NCBI GenBank assembly: GCA_024278565.1
Contig: JAJRSY010000094.1
Coordinates: forward strand, 1 to 6,662
DNA length: 6,662 bases
Source of the DNA: Bacteroidota bacterium
Lineage (GTDB): Bacteria; Bacteroidota; Bacteroidia; Flavobacteriales; Flavobacteriaceae
Direction of reading: 5' to 3'
In this document: piece after piece, positions 1 to 6,161 of the stretch
Position numbering within the stretch: the first letter of the stretch is position 1
Layout of the letters: the number at the start of each line of letters is the position of its first letter
Translations under genes and position numbers: made by a program
Notes under the pieces: generated by a model
Databases searched by the model: none
Seen by the model: only the letters and a program-made list of their open reading frames with translations
What the model was told of the DNA's origin: nothing

Positions 1-17
1 AATAAAAACAAAATTTC

Positions 18-37
18 CCTGCCTGCCGGCAGGCAGG
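18..37. repeat. GC-rich perfect palindrome, copy 1
   Basis: The 20 bases CCTGCCTGCCGGCAGGCAGG are a perfect inverted repeat with no loop, in an otherwise A+T-rich non-coding stretch. Bases 22-41 reappear exactly, in opposite orientation, at 2573-2592. The rest of the 157-nt flank up to the glycosyltransferase shows no gene, and no gene end is visible at the left edge. The palindrome may be a member of a dispersed intergenic repeat family; that is inference from only two copies. It is not followed by a T-tract on either strand, so it does not look like a normal intrinsic terminator. Confidence 0.7.
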
Positions 38-157
38 TGCGTCAACTCTGTACACTTTATTTTGTAACAAGCCCTTAGCCTGTGGCAATCAACAAATTTT
101 GAACGGCTTTAGCCAAACTTAAGATGGGTTGATTAACTTTGACTTTTAATACTCCTT

Positions 158-1009
158 ATGAACTACTACATCATCATACCTGCCCACAATGAGGAAGCTT
201 TTTTGGCCGATACCCTAAACTCGGTATTAAGGCAATCGCTACAACCAAAAAAAGTAGTGGTGGTCAACGATAATTCAAACGATGGCACCGAAGCTATTAT
301 CGATCAATTTTTAAAATTGAGTCCTGTTTTTCAAAAATCAAACACCACATCAACAACGGCACATATGCCCGGGAGCAAGGTCATTAATGCTTTCAACAAA
401 GGGTTGGGCCTACTCGACAACAACTATGGTTTTCTGGTAAAGTTGGATGCCGATATCATTCTACCCGACAATTATTTTGAACGGATCGCCTATATTTTTA
501 CAGGAAACCCAAAGGTGGGCATTGCTGGCGGCTTCGTTTATGAAAAGGATGCCAATGGAACTTGGCAATTGAACCACCCCATGAACAAAGACCATGTTCG
601 AGGTGCCTTCAAAGCGTATACCAAGAATTGCTTTCAAGCCATCGGCGGACTCAAAAATGCCATGGGATGGGATACCCTTGACGAACTTCTGGCGCAATAC
701 CACGACTTCGAAATCTTTACCGATAATGCTTTAAAAGCAAAGCACCTTCGCCCCACTGGTGCGGCGTACAACCAAAAAGCAAAACTACTTCAAGGAAAAG
801 CGATGTACACCATGCGCTATGGTTTTTGGATTACTTTTATCGCCTCATTAAAAATGGCATGGAAGCAAAAAAAATGGAATGTTTTTGTAAACAACTTTGA
901 GGGATACTACACCGCTAGAAAAGAAAAAGTGCCTTTTTTGGTCACCAAAAAACAAGGGCGGTTTATTCGAAAGTTACGCTGGAGAAACATAAAACGAAAA
1001 CTCTTGTAA
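158..1009 (+). CDS. Family 2 glycosyltransferase
   Basis: The 283-residue protein has a GT-A fold start typical of GT2 enzymes. The N-terminal strand and helix carry IIIPAHNEE (residues 5-13), followed by VVVNDNSNDGT (34-44), whose Asp residues usually contact the nucleotide sugar. KLDADI (95-100) holds the DxD metal-binding motif at 97-99. A GWDTLDE segment (170-176) sits where the catalytic acidic residue of the family is expected. The protein has no signal peptide and no convincing membrane helix, though 223-235 is moderately hydrophobic. The C-terminus (264-283) is strongly basic and could touch the inner membrane. It should transfer a sugar from an NDP-sugar in the cytoplasm; donor and acceptor cannot be read from the sequence. 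ATG 158 is supported by an in-frame stop at 140-142. It is a lone plus-strand gene converging on the skp cluster, and its stop codon lies at the edge of the terminator stem. Confidence 0.88.
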   Translation: MNYYIIIPAHNEEAFLADTLNSVLRQSLQPKKVVVVNDNSNDGTEAIIDQFLKLSPVFQKSNTTSTTAHMPGSKVINAFNKGLGLLDNNYGFLVKLDADIILPDNYFERIAYIFTGNPKVGIAGGFVYEKDANGTWQLNHPMNKDHVRGAFKAYTKNCFQAIGGLKNAMGWDTLDELLAQYHDFEIFTDNALKAKHLRPTGAAYNQKAKLLQGKAMYTMRYGFWITFIASLKMAWKQKKWNVFVNNFEGYYTARKEKVPFLVTKKQGRFIRKLRWRNIKRKLL

Positions 1010-1049
1010 CAAAAAAACATCCGTCTATTGTGACGGATGTTTTTTTGTT
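1008..1049. terminator. Bidirectional intrinsic terminator
   Basis: Bases 1008-1025 and 1032-1049 are perfect reverse complements (18 bp) around a 6-nt loop, TATTGT. The GC-richer part of the stem is CATCCGTC/GACGGATG. It is bordered by seven A on the left and seven T on the right, so transcripts from either strand end the hairpin with a U-run. It lies between the stop of the plus-strand glycosyltransferase, whose last two stop-codon bases are in the stem, and the stop of the minus-strand skp paralog at 1072. It therefore probably ends both converging transcripts. Confidence 0.9.
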
Positions 1050-1071
1050 ATAATGAATTGGTATAGTCTTC

Positions 1072-1581
1072 TTAGAAGCCCAATTCTTTCTTTACTTCAG
1101 CAAGAAGATCTTTACCTTTCGCAACAATCAATCCTCCACCTGGTTGGGCATCTATAACGTAATCGAACCCTTGGGCGGCAGCCACTTTTTCAATGGCGGC
1201 CTTTGCCTTTTCAGAGATGGGACCAAAAAGTTCGGCCTGTTTTTTCTGAAGCTCTTGTTGAGCCGCTTGCTGTGCTTCACCTATACTTTTCTCAAACCCT
1301 TGTAGCTCTTCGGCCCTTTTTTTGTTTTCCTCTTCGGTCTTAGAGGCCGATTCGTTTGAATATTGGGTATACTTGTTTTTCAATTCAGTTGTTGAGGCCT
1401 GAATGTCTGCTTGGTAGGTTTCAGAAAGTTTCTTCAATTCTGACTCTGCAGTCTTCATTTAGGGCATTTCAGCCAATAGTTTCTGTACGTCAATGTGGGC
1501 AACTTTGCTCTGTGCATTTACAAAACTGGTGGCAGCTACAAACAAAACGAATGCTACAGCTAATTTTTTTACTTGTTTCAT
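1072..1581 (-). pseudogene. Skp/OmpH-family periplasmic chaperone, interrupted by in-frame stop
   Basis: Read from ATG at 1581, the frame gives a signal peptide (residues 1-23, basic start, hydrophobic core, cleavage expected at VNA|Q). The conserved start of mature Skp proteins follows (SKVAHIDVQKLLAEMP, 25-40). Codon 41 is TAA (1459-1461). The frame then continues without any shift from an ATG at 1456-1458 for 128 more residues: a coiled-coil arm rich in Glu, Lys, Gln and Ala (about 42-115), then the conserved C-terminal core FDYVIDAQPGGGLIVAKG and KKELGF. Without the stop it would be 169 residues, close to E. coli Skp (161). Related flavobacterial proteins often read MPEMK here, so a single G-to-T change could explain the stop. 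As given, it encodes a 40-residue secreted stub and a possible restart product without a signal peptide, which could not reach the periplasm. A sequencing error, a recent pseudogene or a tolerated stop-start are all possible. It lies 60 nt downstream of the intact paralog and is probably cotranscribed. Confidence 0.85.
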
Positions 1582-1641
1582 GTTTTCTAAAGTTAATATT
1601 TGAGTGTTAATTTATGATTATTGAATTTAATTACTGGTTTC

Positions 1642-2448
1642 TTAATTTTCTTCTTTTTTTCGTTCTTCATTCTTGGCCTTCTTTTTGGCCTCTCGTTCTT
1701 CTAATAGTTTTTTTCTTCTTGCCTCGTACGCCTTTTTACGTTCTTCCCTTAATTTTAACTGTTCGGCCCTTTTTTCATCTGCGGTCTTGCTTCTTGCCTC
1801 ATCAGCTTTCTTTGACATCTCTTTTCGCTCTTTCAGCGCATCACTCATTTCTTCCTCTGCCGGTTCACCCTCAAACTTATCTTTACGGCTCTTCTTCTTT
1901 TTCTTGGGCGCGCTCACTTTTCTTGTTCTGGCAATGCCCCTTAAGATGATATCACTGATATCATGTCTTTTTTGCGAGTACAACATTACAACATCGGCAG
2001 ATTTATCAAAAATAAAATCATACTTTTTATTCGTTCCTATCTTTTGTACCTCATTGAACACTTGGTCTTGTATGGGCTGTATCAATCGCCGTTTTTGCAG
2101 CACTAGATCCCCTTGGGGACCAAAACGATCCTGCTGGTACTCGAACATCTCTTTTTCAAGGATCTGAATCTCTTCTTCACGTTCACTGATCAACTCATCG
2201 GTCAGCAGTACTTTCTCGGCCATAAGATCTTTTTTCATCTGATCTATGGCGCTCTGCTCTTTTTCGAGCTCAAGCTTCCATTTTTGGACCTTATTGGCCA
2301 ATTGCTCTGTAGCGGCACGGTACTCCTCTACATTCTCCAAAATATACTCCATATCCACGTAAGCTATTCGAACCCCTCGCTGTGCAAAGGTGTACGATGA
2401 AATCAGCACTGTGGCGACCAGTAAAAGAACTTTTGTTTTTGCTTTCAT
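1642..2448 (-). CDS. Skp/OmpH-family periplasmic chaperone with charged C-terminal tail
   Basis: The 268-residue protein starts with a signal peptide (1-22, cleavage expected at TFA|Q). The Skp beta-strand segment GVRIAYVDMEYIL (25-37) follows. A long charged helical arm (about 45-105) should form the tentacle of the trimer. The core closes with LIQPIQDQVFNEVQKIGTNK and YDFIFDKSADVVML (122-156). Skp trimers hold unfolded outer-membrane proteins in the periplasm and hand them to the Bam complex, which fits bamA lying just upstream. The protein is about 100 residues longer than E. coli Skp because of a tail (177-268) made almost entirely of Lys, Glu, Arg, Ala and Asp, beginning with a run of five Lys after Pro181. 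Extended tails occur in other Bacteroidota members, but the function of this one is unknown. ATG 2446-2448 fits the signal peptide; no clear Shine-Dalgarno site precedes it, as is usual in this phylum. Confidence 0.9.
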   Translation of the reverse strand: MKAKTKVLLLVATVLISSYTFAQRGVRIAYVDMEYILENVEEYRAATEQLANKVQKWKLELEKEQSAIDQMKKDLMAEKVLLTDELISEREEEIQILEKEMFEYQQDRFGPQGDLVLQKRRLIQPIQDQVFNEVQKIGTNKKYDFIFDKSADVVMLYSQKRHDISDIILRGIARTRKVSAPKKKKKSRKDKFEGEPAEEEMSDALKERKEMSKKADEARSKTADEKRAEQLKLREERKKAYEARRKKLLEEREAKKKAKNEERKKEEN

Positions 2449-2483
2449 TTTGATTTCGTTTTATTCCATAGAAAATATCGTGC

Positions 2484-2491
2484 CAAAAATA
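2484..2491 (-). promoter_or_regulatory. Possible -7 promoter element for the skp pair
   Basis: On the minus strand these bases read TATTTTTG, matching the Bacteroidota -7 consensus TAnnTTTG. Transcription would begin about 30 nt before the ATG at 2448. The nearest upstream TTTG, a candidate -33 element, is 27 nt away instead of the usual 17-23 or so, so the match is only partial. A promoter here would let the two skp paralogs be expressed apart from bamA, from which they are separated by 271 nt. Confidence 0.3.
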
Positions 2492-2569
2492 CTAAATCTT
2501 TTAAAATGAACGGTTTAGCAAACACAACAATCTCCTGAACTCGTCTTAAGTTATTCTTTTACCTACGAA

Positions 2570-2601
2570 TTTCGCACCTGCCTGCCGGCAGGTTTCGCAC
2601 C
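2570..2601. repeat. GC-rich palindrome, copy 2, flanked by 9-bp direct repeats
   Basis: The core CCTGCCGGCAGG (2581-2592) is a perfect 12-bp palindrome preceded by another CCTG. The 14 bases 2579-2592 are bracketed by identical 9-mers TTTCGCACC at 2570-2578 and 2593-2601. Bases 2573-2592 are the exact reverse complement of 22-41. The element lies in the 271-nt gap (2449-2719) between bamA and the first skp gene; I see no convincing gene in that gap. The direct repeats could be a target-site duplication from insertion of a small element, or a local slippage event. Confidence 0.7.
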
Positions 2602-2719
2602 CTAATTTTGCCATTTTCAGCTTCTGCAGCTATTGCTATGCAACCAAAAAATGATTTTATTAGTGCACAAAAGCCTTCATTCTCGGTTCCAAACAATAAC
2701 TCAAGATGAGTTCGTCAAA

Positions 2720-5377
2720 TCAAAACTGTTGGCCAATAATGAAGTGGGTTTCCCAACCATTCGGTCCTCCTTGGGGGTTTCGGTTGCCGGCATCAAAGCC
2801 ATAACCAAAATCGATACCCAACAAACCAAACGCTGGCATAAATATACGAAGCCCCGCCCCGGCCGATCGTCTTATTTGAAACGGATTAAACTCTTGAAAA
2901 TTGTTGAAAGCATTGCCCCCTTCCAAAAAAGCAAGTCCGTAAATTGAGGCCGAGGGCTTTAAGGTCAGTGGATACCTTAATTCCAAAGAAAATTTATTGT
3001 ATACCAAACCCCCTTCTGCCCGACCTGTAAATGGATCTATAGGTGTAAGATCTTCGTTCACATACCCTCTAAGTTGCACAATATCCCTACCATCCATCAC
3101 AAAGTTGGCCATACCGTCACCCCCTACAAAGAACCGTTCAAAGGGCACATCGCCCACATCGTTGTTGTAGTTGCCCAAAAAGCCGAATTCGGCATTGGTT
3201 CGCAGTACCAAGGTTTTATCAGCACTGCCCAACAAGGTAGTGTACCAATCGCCCTTGAACTTAACCTTATAATACTCTAACCATCGAAAACGCTCTTGAT
3301 CCACCTGTTCCAGTTCAGTGGTCTCCTCTGGGGTTAATCCTGCTTGGCCACGTTCGAACTTAAGTTCCTTCAATTCCTGACTACGATTACGAAACGATTC
3401 AAAATTTTTGCTACTAAAAAGCGAATAGGGCGGTGTAAATTTGGCGGTTATCTCAAAATTCGAACCTCCCCTGGGAAAAATTCGCCCGCCTGCCATAGCA
3501 TTTCTTGAAATACCCAAGGTATAGGTCAATGCGTTTGATTTTCCATTGCCAAAATTGAACAGGCCAGAATTAAAATTTCTAAAATTATAGAGTTGATACC
3601 CCAAAGAATGTGAGATGGTAAAAAAATCATCGGGCCATTGCACTCTTTTGGCCAACCCCATGTTAACACCGGTTATTGAGAACTGTTGGTCTTTGTCGGG
3701 TTCTATTCTACCATTTTCACCTCTTGTGACCCCAAACTGCTGTGTTCTGGAAAACGACAGGTTAAAACGTACGGGTTTTTTGCCCCCCAACCAAGGTTCT
3801 GAAAAATTCAGGCTGTACACCCTAAAGGTCCTACTGGCCTGCAAACGCAATGCAAAGGTCTGGCCATCGCCCATGGGCACCGGCTTATAGGCTTCCCTTT
3901 TAAAAATATTGCCAATAGAAAAGTTATTGAAAGAGAGGCCCAAGGTGCCGATAAAACCACCCCCACCATAACCCCCTTGCAGTTCAATCTGGCTAGATCC
4001 CGATTCTACCAAACTATAGGCAATATCTACCGTACCCTCATTGGGGTCGGGGTTTATAATATCTGGCTTTATCTGCTCTGCATCAAAAAAGCCCAGTTGC
4101 CCCAATTCGCGAATACTTCGTATAATATCCGATTTATTGTACTTTTGGCCTGGCCGCGTACGTAGTTCCCTGAAAATCACATGGTCGTTCGTCTTATCAT
4201 TGCCTGTTACCGTAACATGATCTAAAAAGGTTTCTTTGCCCTCAATGATCCGTATCTCAAAATTAATGGTATCATTTTCAGCAGAAACCTCAACTGGGTT
4301 TATACTTGAAAAAAGATAGCCATTGTTTTGATAGAGGTTGGTTATATCCTCAGCATCTGGTTTAGAATCATCTGCTATTCGCTCTCGCAGCATTACCCCA
4401 TTATAGGTGGCTCCTTTTTTTATTCGAAGTACCCTGTGCAATTGCCTATCGGTGTATATGGTATTGCCCACGAAGTCGATAGCACCAAAATAGTATTTAT
4501 TGCCCTCCTCCACTTTTATCTTGACATCAATGTTATTGTCATCAACCCCAATTATGGTATCTGATAAGATCCTGGCATCACGATACCCGTTTTCTGCATA
4601 TTTATCGACCAAAAGTGAAATATCGTTTTCAAAATCATCTTTTATAAACTTTGATTTTTTCCAAAAACGGTAAAATTTCTTTTGCTTGGTCTTCTTTAAT
4701 GCCCTGGCCAATTTTTTATCGCTTAGCTTTTCATTGCCTTCGATAATGATGTTACGTATCTTCACCTTATCGCCCCTTCTCACATTGACCACCATGCTCT
4801 GCGCATTGGTCTCTGAGGTATCTTTAGCAGTCATGATATTCACTTTCGCATTTAGATAGCCTTGTTTTTTATACTTGTTCTGAAGGTAATTTTTGGTATT
4901 GGCAATAAGGCTTTGCGTGATTTTTTTACCTTTTTTAAGATCGGTATCTTTAAGAATATCCTCTACTTTCCTTTTTTTCACTCCTTGAACTGTTACTTTG
5001 GAGAGTGTAGGGCGTTCTTTTATGGCCAACTCTAAATAAATCTTATCCCCCTCTATATTGGTTATATAAAAGTCGAGCTCACTAAAAAGCTCTAACCCCC
5101 ATAATTTATTGATAACGGCACTGATCTGCTCACCGGGTATGGTAATGGGCTGACCCACCCTAAGACCCGTATAGGTCTTTACGGTTTGTTCATTGTAACT
5201 TTGTAGACCGGTAACCTCTAGACCCGACAAGATGTACTTTTTGCCATCTTCGTACGAAGTGCCCTCTTGTGCGATTGCAACTGTTGTCGTAAAAAATATA
5301 AAGAGGAGTATAAATAAAGGTTCAAGCAAAATAAACCTTTTCGTCTTGCTAGTTGAGTTGTTCGCTAGTTTTTCCAA
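2720..5377 (-). CDS. bamA: Outer membrane protein assembly factor BamA
   Basis: The 885-residue protein is the central Omp85 subunit of the Bam complex, which folds and inserts beta-barrel proteins into the outer membrane. A signal peptide (about 11-37, cleavage at AIA|Q) precedes five POTRA domains, roughly 48-122, 123-203, 204-292, 293-380 and 381-457, with typical POTRA endings such as LAIKERP and VNVRRGDKV. The C-terminal half (about 462-885) is the 16-stranded barrel. The loop-6 motif appears as QLRGY (768-772), matching the VRGF/Y signature, and the chain ends in a beta-signal with terminal Phe (HFIIGQQF). A charged insert at about 658-700 is probably a surface loop. The start codon is TTG (5375-5377): no ATG lies upstream within this frame, which is closed at 5405-5407, nor anywhere in the signal peptide. 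The gene overlaps the 3' end of uppS by 29 nt, suggesting translational coupling in one operon. Confidence 0.96.
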   Translation of the reverse strand: MEKLANNSTSKTKRFILLEPLFILLFIFFTTTVAIAQEGTSYEDGKKYILSGLEVTGLQSYNEQTVKTYTGLRVGQPITIPGEQISAVINKLWGLELFSELDFYITNIEGDKIYLELAIKERPTLSKVTVQGVKKRKVEDILKDTDLKKGKKITQSLIANTKNYLQNKYKKQGYLNAKVNIMTAKDTSETNAQSMVVNVRRGDKVKIRNIIIEGNEKLSDKKLARALKKTKQKKFYRFWKKSKFIKDDFENDISLLVDKYAENGYRDARILSDTIIGVDDNNIDVKIKVEEGNKYYFGAIDFVGNTIYTDRQLHRVLRIKKGATYNGVMLRERIADDSKPDAEDITNLYQNNGYLFSSINPVEVSAENDTINFEIRIIEGKETFLDHVTVTGNDKTNDHVIFRELRTRPGQKYNKSDIIRSIRELGQLGFFDAEQIKPDIINPDPNEGTVDIAYSLVESGSSQIELQGGYGGGGFIGTLGLSFNNFSIGNIFKREAYKPVPMGDGQTFALRLQASRTFRVYSLNFSEPWLGGKKPVRFNLSFSRTQQFGVTRGENGRIEPDKDQQFSITGVNMGLAKRVQWPDDFFTISHSLGYQLYNFRNFNSGLFNFGNGKSNALTYTLGISRNAMAGGRIFPRGGSNFEITAKFTPPYSLFSSKNFESFRNRSQELKELKFERGQAGLTPEETTELEQVDQERFRWLEYYKVKFKGDWYTTLLGSADKTLVLRTNAEFGFLGNYNNDVGDVPFERFFVGGDGMANFVMDGRDIVQLRGYVNEDLTPIDPFTGRAEGGLVYNKFSLELRYPLTLKPSASIYGLAFLEGGNAFNNFQEFNPFQIRRSAGAGLRIFMPAFGLLGIDFGYGFDAGNRNPQGGPNGWETHFIIGQQF

Positions 5378-6089
5378 ATCTTCGTTCTCTGTTCTGGTAG
5401 TTCTTTACGGCGCCGACCAAATGGTGTTCTCTAAAATCGGGCCAAAATACATCAATAAAATATAGTTCGGCGTACGCTATCTGCCAAAGTAAAAAATTGC
5501 TGATCCGATGTTCCCCACTGGTACGGATGAGCAAATCTACGTCTGGCAAATCGTGCGTGTAAAGATGGGTATTTATAATGGTTTCATCAATATTTTCAAC
5601 AGAAATTATATTATTTTTAACTTTGTCACTTATCAATTGTACAGCGTTTTTCAACTCTTCACGCGCACCATAATTCAATGCCAAGGTCAAAGTCATTCCT
5701 GTGTTTCCACTAGTTTTTTGTATGACTTCAAGAAGCTCTTTATGGGCTCTTTTTGGCAAAGAAGCGATATCGCCAATGGTATTCAACTTTACATTGTTTT
5801 TTAAGAAAACATCAAGTTCTTTCTTGAGTGAAGAGACGAGCAGACGCATTAGGGTATCTACCTCAAGTTTTGGCCTTTTCCAATTTTCAGTGGAGAAGGT
5901 GTAAAGGGTAAGATACTCGAGTTTTAGCTTTACACAGTTCTGTACCGTATCTCTGACGGTGCTTACCCCATTCTCGTGCCCAAAAACCCGCAACCTTCCT
6001 TTTTGCTTCGCCCATCTGCCGTTACCGTCCATTATAATGGCGACATGCTTTGGTAGGTTATGGCTTTTGATATCGGCTATTGTGTCCAT
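5349..6089 (-). CDS. uppS: Undecaprenyl diphosphate synthase (cis-prenyltransferase)
   Basis: The 246-residue enzyme belongs to the Z-type isoprenyl transferases. It adds isopentenyl diphosphate units to farnesyl diphosphate to make C55 undecaprenyl diphosphate, the carrier lipid for peptidoglycan and surface glycans. All signature motifs are present: HVAIIMDGNGRWA (15-27) with the catalytic, Mg-binding Asp21; His38 in GHENG; FSTENW (65-70); NYGAR (139-143); RTSGEHRISNF (189-199) with the diphosphate-binding Arg residues; and Glu208 in AELYF followed by WPDF (216-219). The length matches the family (E. coli 253). The protein is cytosolic and works at the membrane face. The ATG at 6089 leaves the usual short leader before the HVAIIMDG strand. 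The stop lies 29 nt inside bamA; the upstream gene ends 72 nt before the start. Together with bamA this is the standard flavobacterial cell-envelope pair. Confidence 0.97.
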   Translation of the reverse strand: MDTIADIKSHNLPKHVAIIMDGNGRWAKQKGRLRVFGHENGVSTVRDTVQNCVKLKLEYLTLYTFSTENWKRPKLEVDTLMRLLVSSLKKELDVFLKNNVKLNTIGDIASLPKRAHKELLEVIQKTSGNTGMTLTLALNYGAREELKNAVQLISDKVKNNIISVENIDETIINTHLYTHDLPDVDLLIRTSGEHRISNFLLWQIAYAELYFIDVFWPDFREHHLVGAVKNYQNRERRFGKTSEQLN

Positions 6090-6161
6090 TTTTCGTGTTT
6101 CACCTTTTCAGCGGCAAAAATTCGGAATAAAAAATCTAAATTTCAATTATTTGAATCTCTT

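Noticed and set aside
134..141. TAACTTTG resembling a Bacteroidota -7 element before the glycosyltransferase
   Set aside because: No TTG lies at the expected 17-23 nt upstream, and the implied leader would be only about 10 nt, so it is too weak to call a promoter.
1946..1964. 19-nt near-perfect palindrome with 9-bp arms (ATGATATCA and TGATATCAT) in the first skp gene
   Set aside because: It arises from the repeated Asp-Ile codons (GAT ATC) in the HDISDII segment of the coding sequence; GATATC is self-complementary, so no separate function is needed.
1614..2400. Open frames on the plus strand opposite the first skp gene
   Set aside because: They mirror the Lys/Glu-rich codons of the minus-strand gene and give Phe/Ser/Leu-rich products without recognisable domains.
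2546..2614. 22-codon minus-strand ORF with a CxxC, lying in the bamA-skp gap
   Set aside because: It is short, reads straight through the palindromic repeat, has no ribosome binding site and no family resemblance; chance is the simplest explanation.
2698..2712. Small hairpin (AACTCA/TGAGTT, 3-nt loop) just after the bamA stop
   Set aside because: The stem is only 6 bp and A+T-rich, and the following minus-strand sequence ATTGTTTGG lacks a proper U-run, so terminator function is not supported.
2633..2947. Plus-strand open frame of 104 codons across the 3' end of bamA
   Set aside because: Most of it is antisense to the conserved bamA barrel end, and the product has no recognisable family features.
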